Source: G963665085 sp963665085 (lineage in GTDB: Bacteria; Bacteroidota; Bacteroidia; Bacteroidales; JAAAOM01). Taken from it: 64,000 nucleotides of DNA. Shown here piece by piece: positions 8,342-16,950 of the stretch. A program made the translations under genes and the position numbers. The stretch is from the NCBI GenBank assembly GCA_963665085.2, contig CAXXXS010000001.1, forward strand, positions 4,836,001 through 4,900,000, read 5' to 3'. The notes beneath the pieces were generated by a model. The model did not search any database. It saw only the letters and a list, made by a program, of their open reading frames with translations, and was not told where the DNA came from. Positions within the stretch are counted from its first letter, which is position 1, and the number at the start of each line of letters is the position of its first letter.

Positions 8342-8785
8342 GTGTATAAACTGGTTATAAATCTCCATATTGTTATTAGCTGTATATTTATTTTGCTGGC
8401 AGCAGTGGTTTTGACACGATCAATATATAGATGGATTAAAGGGAAAAAATATAATCCTGTTGATAATTATTTGTCAATAAGTCTTATTCTCTTTTTATAT
8501 ATTCAGCTAATCAGTGGGATTTCATTATACTTTTTTCTAAGGCCATTGTTAGGTGATGAAAACTTAACACTTATAGAAGTAAACCAGCGCTCAACATTAC
8601 AGTTTTGGGCAATTGAACATTTATCTCTAATGCTTTTTGCAATATTGCTTGCACAGGTTGGAAGGTTATTCATTAGCAAAACACAAAATGACAGGCGTAA
8701 ATACAAAAACACCAGTTTCTATTACGGTGTATCATTTGTATTAGTCTTGGTTTCAATTGGAATTGCTCTTGTAAAACAATATTAA
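8342..8785 (+). CDS. Four-helix membrane protein, cytochrome b-like family
   Basis: The 147-residue protein has four hydrophobic helices and resembles the short Bacteroidota proteins annotated as cytochrome B. H9 in helix 1 and H93 near helix 3 could be haem ligands, and RW follows helix 1 as in that family. The start is GTG at 8342; no ATG is available. It lies between the two-component system and a HmuY-like gene, which suits a haem-related membrane role. Haem binding is inferred, not shown. Confidence 0.6.
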   Translation: MYKLVINLHIVISCIFILLAAVVLTRSIYRWIKGKKYNPVDNYLSISLILFLYIQLISGISLYFFLRPLLGDENLTLIEVNQRSTLQFWAIEHLSLMLFAILLAQVGRLFISKTQNDRRKYKNTSFYYGVSFVLVLVSIGIALVKQY

Positions 8786-8857
8786 TAAGCCGATTATTTA
8801 AGGTAAAGATAAGTTCTAATCTGAGCTATTTAAAATGATAATTTAACTACAAATAAT

Positions 8858-10102
8858 ATGAAAAGAACATTTACACTTTTATCTCTAATCATTATTTCAA
8901 CAAGCCTCTTTTCTCAAACCGAAGTACAGGTATCAACCGGTGCTGGTTATACCAATGAGGTTTATTATAACTTTGATGAGGGTTCTTTAAAAACCGCTGA
9001 TAGAACTGAGTGGGATATCGCATTTATCTCTTCACAGATGAGTGTCTCAATCCTTGCAAATACTGGCTCAGGTCTCAATTTATACACATATCCTAATGGA
9101 ACCATTGATGACTGGGCTACTGTTGACACAACTGGCATAGAATGGAATCCCTTATACAATTCCATTGAAACATGGGAAACTGGTGCTTTTAATGCCAATA
9201 CTGACACGAGCGACCAATTCGATTTTGGTTGGGGACAATACAACATGACAAATCATTTTATTTCCGGAGACAGCCTTTACATCATTGAAATAAATGATAC
9301 AACCTACAAGAAATTAGCAATCACAGAGAAAGATGCTATGAACAATCAGTTTTCTTTTAAATATGCTGATTTGGATGGTAATAATGAAGTATCCGAAACA
9401 TTTGATGCTGATGATTACGCAACAACATATATTCACTATTCAATTAAAAACGGGGAATTTGTTGATCACGAACCAGAATCTCGATGGCAATTACTATTTA
9501 CACGATATTTTGATTATAATGTGCCCTATTATGTAACAGGAATATTAGCAAATAGCGGAGTAAGCATACAGGAAGTAACTGGTGTTGACCAGTCTACATT
9601 TGAAGATTACGATACTACCCTGTTTAATGATACCATATCACAAATTGGATGGGATTGGAAGGAATTTAATATGAATACTTACCAATACGATATTGCTGAT
9701 GATATTGTCTTTTTTGTTCAGGACACTCTTGATGGAAAAGATACTCACCCTATTTGGAAAATATACTTTACAGCTTTTGGAGGAAGCACAGATGGTGTTT
9801 ATACATTTATGCAGGAAAATCTAAATGAAGAACAAACTGGTATAAATGTAAGTAGTGAAGCTGATTTTTCAATCTATCCAAATCCAGCAAATAACCAGTT
9901 AAATATTATTCACAGTTTTAACGGAGAAGTTGAAATCTCAATATATAGTCTGGAAGGAAAACTAATCCTGAGAAATTCCACAATTGAAAGTAATGGCCTC
10001 AATAACCAAATACTTGATATAGAAAAATTATCCCCCGGGATATATAGCTTATCTATTAGAGCTAATAATGAAACAGTTAATAGAAAGTTTGTAAAAAAAT
10101 AA
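8858..10102 (+). CDS. HmuY-like haem-binding protein with T9SS sorting domain
   Basis: The protein (414 aa) has a signal peptide (1-19, ending LFSQ) and a HmuY-like body with the paired motifs EWDIAF and RWQLLFTRY...YYVTGIL...IGWDWK. A type IX secretion C-terminal domain follows (about 335-414: FSIYPNPANNQLN ... SPGIYSLSI ... RKFVKK). HmuY proteins capture haem at the cell surface and pass it to a TonB receptor. It is about twice the length of Porphyromonas HmuY. The T9SS tail, instead of a lipid anchor, suggests secretion or surface attachment by another route than the second HmuY-like gene. Confidence 0.75.
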   Translation: MKRTFTLLSLIIISTSLFSQTEVQVSTGAGYTNEVYYNFDEGSLKTADRTEWDIAFISSQMSVSILANTGSGLNLYTYPNGTIDDWATVDTTGIEWNPLYNSIETWETGAFNANTDTSDQFDFGWGQYNMTNHFISGDSLYIIEINDTTYKKLAITEKDAMNNQFSFKYADLDGNNEVSETFDADDYATTYIHYSIKNGEFVDHEPESRWQLLFTRYFDYNVPYYVTGILANSGVSIQEVTGVDQSTFEDYDTTLFNDTISQIGWDWKEFNMNTYQYDIADDIVFFVQDTLDGKDTHPIWKIYFTAFGGSTDGVYTFMQENLNEEQTGINVSSEADFSIYPNPANNQLNIIHSFNGEVEISIYSLEGKLILRNSTIESNGLNNQILDIEKLSPGIYSLSIRANNETVNRKFVKK

Positions 10103-10231
10103 AAAAGTACAATCAAAAACTCGCATCTAGTGCCCAAAACGTTTTTCATATTATGTTAGCGTTTTGGGCTTATCTCTTAAAAGCCTGTATGATTTTTGAG
10201 TGGAGAACGATGTTTATCAATTATAATGAAA

Positions 10232-10346
10232 GACCCCCTAAATCCCCCTCAAAGGGTGACTTATTACATCTTCGATGTTATAATTTAGAATTGACAATTT
10301 TTGCAATTCTTCTTCAACTCCTCCTTATAGGAGGATTTAGGAGGTC
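10232..10346. repeat. Dispersed MITE-like repeat, copy A
   Basis: A 115-bp element starts GACCCCCTAAATCC and ends GGATTTAGGAGGTC, giving terminal inverted repeats of about 14 bp. It is near-identical at its ends to the reverse complement of copy B (13806-13918). It sits in the 298-base gap between the HmuY-like and TonB receptor genes, with no open gene. Confidence 0.75.
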
Positions 10347-10400
10347 ATATAAAATAAATTTAAATAATGATTATTCTAATTTCAAACAGTATCTAAGATT

Positions 10401-12614
10401 ATGAAAAAACTTCTTTTATACCTGTTTTTACTTTTTAATATAACACCCTTATTCTCTCAGCAAATTAAAATAATTCTAAAAGATGCTGATTCGAACGAAA
10501 CGATACCATTTGCAAATATTAGCATAGAAACACTTAATTCTGCAACAAAGAAGTACCAGATAACAGACAAAAATGGTCAACTGATTATACCATCAACACA
10601 AAAAACAATAATCAGCATTTCTTGTATTGGTTACGAACCTCTTACCGATACAATTCAGAAAGGAATCCATGAAAAAGAATATCTTTTAAAACCTTCAATT
10701 TATGAACTTTCCACCGCTGTTGTCACGGCTCAATACAAACCTGTTAGTGTAGATAAATCTATTTATGACATCAAACTAATTGGGAAAGACAGAATTGAAA
10801 CAAAAGCTGCGGTAAACCTCGCCGATATTTTATCGGATGAACTGAGTTCAAAACTTTCCAATGACCCATCAACGGGTACATCATTAAACTTACAAGGTAT
10901 CTCAGGAGAAAACATTAAGATATTAGTAGACGGGGTACCTGTAATTGGCCGTCTTGAAGGAAATATTGACCTCAGCCAGATAAACCTTGAAAATGTAAGT
11001 CATATTGAGATAGTAGAGGGGCCTATGTCTGTTGTATATGGCAACAATGCCCTTGGAGGAGTAATAAATATTATAACAAATAAAGTATCACCTGCAAAAT
11101 TTAATACAGAATTAAACTCTTATTATGAAAGTGTTGGCACCTATAATTTTAACCTTTCAACTTATACAAAACACAAAAATCACAGTTTTGAAATAAATGC
11201 AGGAAGAAATTTCTTTAGCGGTTATTCCAACGACACTACCCGTTCCATGCAATGGAAACCCAAAGAACAATACAAAGGAAGTTTATCTTACAATTACAGA
11301 AAAGACAATACAAAATTACGCTTTAAATCTGATTTGTTTAGAGAGCGCTTGCTTGATAGGAATGATGCATCTGCGCCATATTACGAAGAAGCAAATGATA
11401 CATGGTACAGAACTATTCGCTTAAATAACAGTCTGGAGTTATCAAAGGCTATTAATAATAACTCAAACTTTAACCTGTTAACCGCTTTTTCATATTACGA
11501 GCGAACAAAGAAAAAATATTTGGTTGATCTTACCAACCTAAGCAAGGAACTTACAGTTTCTCCATCAGACCATGACACTTCAGTTTTTAATGCATTCATG
11601 GCACGTGGCGTATACAGTTTTATGAATGACAGGGAGAATTTTAGTGTACAGTCAGGTTTTGATTTGAACTACGAAACAGCAGAAGGAAAACGTATTGAAA
11701 ATAACACTGAAAGCATTGGTGACTATGCCGTATTCTCAACGATAATGTGGAAACCATTTAAAAATTTCACGTTACAACCCGGATTACGTGCTGCATATAA
11801 CACAAAATACAATGCCCCTTTAACACCATCTGTAAACCTCATGTACAAACCCGGAAAAACAACTATCAGGGCTTCATGGGTTAGAGGATTTCGTTCACCT
11901 TCGTTAAAAGAACTTTACCTGTACTTTTATGATAGCAATCACCAGATTGAAGGAAACGAGAACTTACAATCAGAACATTCTCATAACGTTACTTTATCAG
12001 CTAATCAAGAGGTTTCTTTAAGCAGTATATCAGTTTATTTAGATGCAAAAACTTACTACAATTATATTGATAACAAGATAAGTCTTGTGCAGGTAGATCC
12101 GGATAATGCATTACACTACCGAAACGAAAATACTGGAAGCTTTGAGAGTATTGGTATTGAAACCTCCGGTACTCTTTACTATGGAACACGACTTGTTTTG
12201 AAAGCTGGTTATTCACGCATTGGACGAAAAGATGAAGCCTATGACGCAAGTTCTTTTATTTTTAGTAATAATATCAATAGTTCGGCAACTTTATCATTAC
12301 CTAAGAACTTAGCTAAGCTTTCTGTATATTATAAATTCACAGGGAAATATCCAGTTTATTATTATAATGATGAAGATGAAATTATGCTTGGACATGCAAA
12401 TGGTTTTCATAACATGGATATAAGTATCAACAAAAAGACGTGGAATAACCGAATAACCATTACAACAGGAGTAAAAAATATTTTCGACAATAAAGAAATA
12501 AATGGCGTTGGTATTGGCACTTCAAGCGGACATGGTTCATCTGATGGAATATCCTCTCTTGTTGGCTGGGGAAGAACTTATTTTGTTGGGCTAATATTTA
12601 ATTTCATAAAGTAG
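10401..12614 (+). CDS. TonB-dependent outer membrane receptor (HmuR-like)
   Basis: The receptor (737 aa) has a signal peptide (1-20), a carboxypeptidase-regulatory-like beta domain (about 21-105), a plug (about 120-225, with VDGVPVIGR and GPMSVVYGNNALGGVINIIT) and a 22-strand-type barrel. The barrel includes FRSPSLKELYLYF and ends in an aromatic-rich strand with terminal residues FNFIK. It would import a ligand with TonB energy. HmuY-like genes on both sides make haem the likely substrate, though the FRAP/NPNL haem-receptor motifs are only partly matched. Confidence 0.85.
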   Translation: MKKLLLYLFLLFNITPLFSQQIKIILKDADSNETIPFANISIETLNSATKKYQITDKNGQLIIPSTQKTIISISCIGYEPLTDTIQKGIHEKEYLLKPSIYELSTAVVTAQYKPVSVDKSIYDIKLIGKDRIETKAAVNLADILSDELSSKLSNDPSTGTSLNLQGISGENIKILVDGVPVIGRLEGNIDLSQINLENVSHIEIVEGPMSVVYGNNALGGVINIITNKVSPAKFNTELNSYYESVGTYNFNLSTYTKHKNHSFEINAGRNFFSGYSNDTTRSMQWKPKEQYKGSLSYNYRKDNTKLRFKSDLFRERLLDRNDASAPYYEEANDTWYRTIRLNNSLELSKAINNNSNFNLLTAFSYYERTKKKYLVDLTNLSKELTVSPSDHDTSVFNAFMARGVYSFMNDRENFSVQSGFDLNYETAEGKRIENNTESIGDYAVFSTIMWKPFKNFTLQPGLRAAYNTKYNAPLTPSVNLMYKPGKTTIRASWVRGFRSPSLKELYLYFYDSNHQIEGNENLQSEHSHNVTLSANQEVSLSSISVYLDAKTYYNYIDNKISLVQVDPDNALHYRNENTGSFESIGIETSGTLYYGTRLVLKAGYSRIGRKDEAYDASSFIFSNNINSSATLSLPKNLAKLSVYYKFTGKYPVYYYNDEDEIMLGHANGFHNMDISINKKTWNNRITITTGVKNIFDNKEINGVGIGTSSGHGSSDGISSLVGWGRTYFVGLIFNFIK

Positions 12615-12656
12615 TAACTGGATAAAAGAATGATTGAAAGAACAGCTCTTAGGAAT

Positions 12657-13646
12657 ATGAAAAAGTTTATATACAGTTCTATAATTATAATCTGTTGTTA
12701 TTCTTGTTTTGAGGAAGATGAGATGGTTACGCCTCATGATCCCGGCGATCTTACTGTAGACTCTGTAGTAATGACAAACAATTATAAATACCAGGTATTT
12801 TATGATCTGGAAACCGATTCAAGTATCTCAACAAATCTGGTAACCGACTGGGATCTTGGATTTGAATCTTCCGATTCTGGTTGGCATGTAATTCTTAATA
12901 CATCAAAAATGATGATGGCAGGAAACACATACAATACACATTTTAATGAGGTTACCGGGAATGAAGATATTGATATGCTTTTTGACCCATCATTCACTTT
13001 TGCTGATAGTACTGCAATAAGCGAATGGTATTCAATTTCTGATGATGTACCCGAGTCTCATCTTTACACCTATATTATCGACAGAGGTACAGATGCAGAC
13101 GGGCGTTCTATTGGATACAAAAAAATAATTTTTGATGTTACTTCTTCAGATGCATATGCCATCCGTTTTGCAAATACCGATGGAACTGAAGAAGTGTATG
13201 ACACTGTTATAAAAGATTCTGAGAAAAATTTTGTGTGCTACTCTTTTGATGATGGTATTGTAAATATTGAACCCAATAAAGATGATTGGGATCTCCTGTT
13301 TACAAAATATTCTACTATGCTTGATTATAATGGGGAACCCTACCCATACCTGTTAACAGGTGTATTGCTTAATCCCAATAGTGTTAAAGCAAACCTGGTT
13401 TCAGATTATTCATTTGATGATATATCTTTTGAATATATTGAAGATTATCAACTATCAACTCAAAAAGACATTATTGGATACGACTGGAAAACATATGATT
13501 TTACAAATGAAAGATATTCAATAGAGCCAAACAAAAATTATATAATTGAAGACAACACAGGATATTACTACAAATTAAGATTTATCGATTTTTATAATTA
13601 CCAGGGGGCAAAGGGATATCCTACATTTGAGTTTATAAGATTGTAA
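12657..13646 (+). CDS. HmuY-like surface lipoprotein
   Basis: This 329-residue protein starts at the ATG at 12657, chosen over 12630 because it gives a short lipoprotein signal ending at C17, followed by FEEDE. An acidic stretch after the lipidated Cys is the Bacteroidota surface-export signal. The C-terminal half reads like HmuY: DWDLLFTKY, YLLTGVL, IGYDWKTYDF, YYYKLRFIDFYN and GYPTFEF. It probably scavenges haem and hands it to the TonB receptor encoded just upstream (42-base gap). No His ligands could be assigned by eye. Confidence 0.78.
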   Translation: MKKFIYSSIIIICCYSCFEEDEMVTPHDPGDLTVDSVVMTNNYKYQVFYDLETDSSISTNLVTDWDLGFESSDSGWHVILNTSKMMMAGNTYNTHFNEVTGNEDIDMLFDPSFTFADSTAISEWYSISDDVPESHLYTYIIDRGTDADGRSIGYKKIIFDVTSSDAYAIRFANTDGTEEVYDTVIKDSEKNFVCYSFDDGIVNIEPNKDDWDLLFTKYSTMLDYNGEPYPYLLTGVLLNPNSVKANLVSDYSFDDISFEYIEDYQLSTQKDIIGYDWKTYDFTNERYSIEPNKNYIIEDNTGYYYKLRFIDFYNYQGAKGYPTFEFIRL

Positions 13647-13805
13647 AGCATTTTATAGCCTTCTAAAATCAAAAATCGCCGTTCTTCAATCTTAAATCGA
13701 TGAATTGTTGAATGTTGATTGATGATTTTTGAAGTATCGTAAATAGAAAACCGTAAATCTGAGATAAAGAAATTATAATATAGAAGCTGTCTAAATTATT
13801 TGAAT

Positions 13806-13918
13806 GACCTCCTAAATCCTCCTCTCAGGAGGACTTCAAGAGTGACTGCAAAATAGATTAAGTTAAGTTCTAGATAGATGGTAGGATAAGTCACCCTCAT
13901 AGGGGGATTTAGGGGGTC
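13806..13918. repeat. Dispersed MITE-like repeat, copy B
   Basis: A 113-bp element starts GACCTCCTAAATCC and ends GGATTTAGGGGGTC, in inverted orientation relative to copy A. It fills much of the 351-base gap between the HmuY-like lipoprotein and the HsmA-like gene. The rest of that gap shows nothing else clear. Confidence 0.75.
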
Positions 13919-13997
13919 TCCAAATTACAAATAATATAAATGAATATTAAATTTTATACAGTCTCTTAAAAATTAAAAAAGAAATAAATATAAAACT

Positions 13998-14375
13998 ATG
14001 AACGCAACACTTATCATCGGGGCAAACATTGTAACTTTAGCATTAATCAGCTATTCCCTGGCATTTTTTCGGCTAGTAAAGAAAAAAACAATTGATAAAT
14101 ATGCTCTTACATTCCAAACTTTAGGACTTATTCTCGATATAACTGCCACTCTTTTCATGATTATCGGTTCTCCCAACTCTCCTTTCACACTTCATGGATA
14201 TATCGGTTATTCTTCTCTCACAATGATGATTATCGATACTACATTAATCTGGAGACATCATAAAAATTCTACAGGAGAACCACTGTATAAACGTTTACAA
14301 ATCTTTACCCGAATAGCTTTTATTTGGTGGATTGCTGCGTACATTACAGGCTCGTTGATTGCGTTTTTGGGGTGA
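13998..14375 (+). CDS. HsmA-like (TIGR03987-type) four-helix membrane protein
   Basis: The 125-residue protein has four membrane helices with H66 in a PFTLHGYIGY loop and H87/H88 after helix 3. Length and pattern fit the TIGR03987/HsmA family as I remember it. HsmA of Clostridioides difficile binds haem in the membrane and protects against oxidative stress. Its place right after the HmuY/TonB genes supports a haem link. The gene is separated from them by 351 bases holding repeat copy B, so it may have its own promoter. Family naming is from memory of the pattern. Confidence 0.6.
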   Translation: MNATLIIGANIVTLALISYSLAFFRLVKKKTIDKYALTFQTLGLILDITATLFMIIGSPNSPFTLHGYIGYSSLTMMIIDTTLIWRHHKNSTGEPLYKRLQIFTRIAFIWWIAAYITGSLIAFLG

Positions 14376-14617
14376 GGATAACAGAAAATCTTATTGAAAA
14401 TTTACATTCATATAATCAAACTCAATTTTAAAATCTGAGTAAATGATTTATTAACCGCTGAGAACGCAGAGGTTCGCAGAGAATCAACCTGTGGGGAAAT
14501 ATTTTGCTCTACACTATTTTCTACTTTACCCGGATTATCCCTCCGGTTTAAACATGCAAATATAGACCTAATCATAAAGCCAAAAAAGCAATTTAAAATA
14601 CCCAGTATACTCATTCC
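14376..14617. other. Gene-free stretch with a dispersed low-complexity motif
   Basis: No gene is supported. Around 14455-14482 lies an ACCGCTGAGAACGCAGAGG-type stretch followed by TTCGCAGAG. Sequences of this kind recur in Bacteroidota intergenic DNA, so it is probably repeat debris. Confidence 0.4.
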
Positions 14618-14707
14618 AAAAAATCACCAGCATCGTTTTAAAAAATCACCACGGTGATTTTCAAAAACCACCAGCATCATTTTCAAAAATCACCATGGTG
14701 ATTTTTT
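14618..14707. repeat. Alternating ~22-bp tandem repeats with TCACC motifs
   Basis: Four units of about 22 bp alternate between two types. One has the core AATCACCAGCATCGTTTT, degenerate in its second copy. The other is a palindrome (AAAATCACC-NN-GGTGATTTT, with centres CACGGTG and CATGGTG). The array ends about 190 bases upstream of the HU-family gene. It could be an operator array or structured leader DNA. Confidence 0.65.
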
Positions 14708-14893
14708 CAGAGCAACATGATAGTTTTTATTTAGTAACACAATCCCAATAAAAATCCGGTTTACAACATTTTTTATTTCCATATGGCAATAAGCTAAAAA
14801 CACTCACGTTAATATATTTAATACAGTTATATTACACTACTCTAAAGTGAATGTATTTACTGATATTTAAGTATTATTTTAAAAATTAAAACC

Positions 14894-15274
14894 ATGAATT
14901 TTAAAGTTATTTCCAGAAAAATGCCGGCCAGACCTACTGATCCGAAAAAATTTTATGCAACCATTGTTCGACCAAACAATGTAACACTAGAAACACTTGC
15001 AAAACGTATCGCAGAAATTTCTCCAGTCAATGAGCTTGATACAGAATCTGTTTTACTGGCATTAACACGCGTATTACCAGAATACCTATCCAACGGTGCA
15101 ACTGTTGAACTGGGCGATTTTGGCCGCCTGATGGTAAATATTAACAGTAATGGAGCGGATACGCAAGAAGATTTCAAAAAAGAGTTGATAAAAAGCAACA
15201 AGATTTCTTATCAGCCCAGTACAAAAGTAAAAAAGGTAATGAAATCAGTAGAGTATACTAAAATAAAGGAATAA
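14894..15274 (+). CDS. HU-family DNA-binding protein (Bacteroidota HU-HIG type)
   Basis: The 126-residue protein has an N-terminal extension (MNFKVISRKMPARPTDPKKFYA) and an HU/IHF-like fold: TLETLAKRIAEISPVNELDTESVLLALTRVLPEYLSNG, then VELGDFGRLMVNI, then a basic tail STKVKKVMKSVEYTKIK. These proteins bend or coat DNA and are numerous in Bacteroidota genomes, often near repeats and capsule loci. It is a single gene between two repeat families. Target and regulation are unknown. Confidence 0.85.
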   Translation: MNFKVISRKMPARPTDPKKFYATIVRPNNVTLETLAKRIAEISPVNELDTESVLLALTRVLPEYLSNGATVELGDFGRLMVNINSNGADTQEDFKKELIKSNKISYQPSTKVKKVMKSVEYTKIKE

Positions 15275-15304
15275 GTTTGTTTTACGAATATTTGGTTTAT
15301 ATGA

Positions 15305-15431
15305 GGCTGTCTAAAAAGTAACTCTGTCAGGTCTAGTGACTCTGTCAGGTTTTAGCAATTAATTGAATTATAACCTGTCAGAGTTCGAAGAACCTGACAG
15401 AGTTTACAATCAAATGACTTTTTGGACAGCC
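15305..15431. repeat. MITE-like element with nested inverted repeats
   Basis: The 127-bp element is bounded by GGCTGTCTAAAAAGT and ACTTTTTGGACAGCC. Inside, two copies of ACTCTGTCAGGT on the left face two inverse copies on the right (ACCTGTCAGAGTT, ACCTGACAGAGTT). It encodes nothing. It ends in a T-run, so it could also act as terminator for the HU gene. It lies in the 354-base gap before the nitroreductase; the remainder is AT-rich with nothing seen. Confidence 0.75.
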
Positions 15432-15628
15432 TTTTTTTTGGTTTTGGATTTAGCAACTATTTCTTAAATCTTATTTTTTTAAATTAAAACATACAACCTT
15501 TCTGAAATATCTATCTGTCAACAAACACCTACAAATCAGTTGTATTTTAAAATTGTTTAGGATTGATTGTTATAAACATTTTAAAACCAGATACTTTTAT
15601 CGATAAATACAACTTTAAGAATTCAATT

Positions 15629-16240
15629 ATGACAGAATTAATAAAACTACCCGAACCTCAAAAAGACCTTAAATTTCCATTGATGAAAGCAATTGAAATG
15701 CGCAGGACAAAACGAAAATGGAAAGATACCGACCTGTCTTTTCAGGAGATTTCCAATATACTTTGGGTGGCTTGTGGAATAACTCACAAAGAAACAAAAC
15801 GAAGTAAAAGCAGGAGAACTGCACCTTCAGCAACTAATTCGCAAGAGATAAAAGTTTATATCGCAATGAGAAATGGTCTATTTCTTTATGATGAAACCAA
15901 ACATCAACTAATAAATATATTTTCTCAAGATATAAGACAAAACATCGGAACTCAAAAAATGATGAAATCAGCTCCTGTTGGATTAATCTATGTGTCTGAT
16001 TATTCAAAGTTAAAAGCATTTTATATAAAAGATGAAAACCGGAAATGGTACACATCAACAACAGACACTGGTTTTATCAGTCAAAACGTTTATCTCTATT
16101 GTGCCGCATCTAATTTAAGTACTGTTATTCTTGGATTGGTTGATAGAGATAAACTTCATGCTTTGATGGAACTAAAAGAACACGAAAAAATCGTTTACAC
16201 ACAAGTTATTGGAAAGTCGGTTGATGAATATATCCCTTAA
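15629..16240 (+). CDS. Nitroreductase-family protein (SagB/ThcOx-like subgroup)
   Basis: The 203-residue protein matches the FMN-dependent nitroreductase fold: MRRTKRKWKDTDLSFQEIS near the start (FMN phosphate-binding arginines), RRTAPSATNSQEIKVYIA (substrate/FMN region), and TGFISQNVYLYCAASNLSTVILG (conserved helix and glycine near the C-terminus). The start at 15629 (MTELIKLPEPQ) is preferred; upstream codons in frame need a TTG. The substrate is unknown. Neighbours are repeats, so there is no operon context. Confidence 0.8.
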   Translation: MTELIKLPEPQKDLKFPLMKAIEMRRTKRKWKDTDLSFQEISNILWVACGITHKETKRSKSRRTAPSATNSQEIKVYIAMRNGLFLYDETKHQLINIFSQDIRQNIGTQKMMKSAPVGLIYVSDYSKLKAFYIKDENRKWYTSTTDTGFISQNVYLYCAASNLSTVILGLVDRDKLHALMELKEHEKIVYTQVIGKSVDEYIP

Positions 16241-16315
16241 ATATAACAATAGAGGTGTTATTAATCACTTAAAATGCAAATAGAAAGTACACCTTATTGG
16301 AATGACCTTCCGTTA

Positions 16316-16403
16316 TTTGCCTGAAAGGCAAAACTGTAAAAGCATAGGGCGTAAGTAAGCCCTATGAAAATAAAAAAACGAAATTAAAAAGGGCTGAAAG
16401 TCC
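16316..16403. repeat. REP-like triple-hairpin repeat
   Basis: Three small hairpins follow one another: TTTGCC-TGAAA-GGCAAA (16316-16332), CATAGGGC-N8-GCCCTATG (16343-16366) and GGGCT-GAA-AGTCC (16391-16403). The pattern looks like a dispersed structured repeat of the kind seen near RAYT-type genes. It lies in the 710-base gap 16241-16950, which has no gene. That gap also holds repeat copy C and a stretch at about 16735-16805 with a CCTCTCTT/AAGAGAGG hairpin. Confidence 0.45.
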
Positions 16404-16598
16404 GGTCTTTACTATAATTCTCAATTAATTTCAATACTATGATGTTGATTATAACAAAAGATATGTTTAAGATTAGCGTCGATAGAAGGCAATTTCTAAT
16501 ATAGCATTATGGATAATTAAAAATCCTCAGAAATCATTAAACGAAAATTACGGGTAATTATTGGGTATCCCATTAAAATTACAAGCGTTTATTAAGAA

Positions 16599-16690
16599 GA
16601 CCTCCTAAATCCTCCTCTGAGGAGGACTTGAAGAAGAGCTACAAAATAGATTTGTTCTCGAAGTAGCGATAAGTCCCACTATCAGGCTAA
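16599..16690. repeat. Dispersed MITE-like repeat, copy C (truncated)
   Basis: It begins GACCTCCTAAATCCTCCTC, like copy B, and continues about 90 bp to GATAAGTCCCACTATCAGG. The closing GGGGATTTAGGGGGTC end is missing, so the copy looks decayed. Confidence 0.6.
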
Positions 16691-16901
16691 AAGATGTAAA
16701 AAAGTAATTTAAAGAATATTATGTACTCACCCTCTCATCCAGCAAAGCTGTATATTTCCCCCTCTCTTTCAAGAGAGGGAAAGATTGAGCCTCTGACTCA
16801 ATCAGGGAGAGTAAACGTTAAACTAATATAAAATAGAATGGACAAAAAAGGGGATAGATTTCATAATCAATAAATGATATTATCGATAGACAAACATTGT
16901 T

Positions 16902-16924
16902 AAAAAAATGAAGTTACAAACTTC
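16902..16924 (-). terminator. Terminator after tyrA
   Basis: On the minus strand the stem GAAGTT/AACTTC with a 3-nt loop (16924-16910) is followed by A and seven T (16908-16902). It lies 27 bases past the tyrA stop and would end the aromatic operon. Confidence 0.65.
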
Positions 16925-16950
16925 GATTAGCATATGAAATCTATAAAATT

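Noticed and set aside
10103..10404. 83-codon frame between the HmuY-like and TonB receptor genes
   Set aside because: It is made mostly of the MITE-like repeat copy A.
14408..14614. 68-codon frame on the minus strand
   Set aside because: It overlaps the CTCTGCGAACCTCTGCG-type dispersed motif and has no protein-like features.
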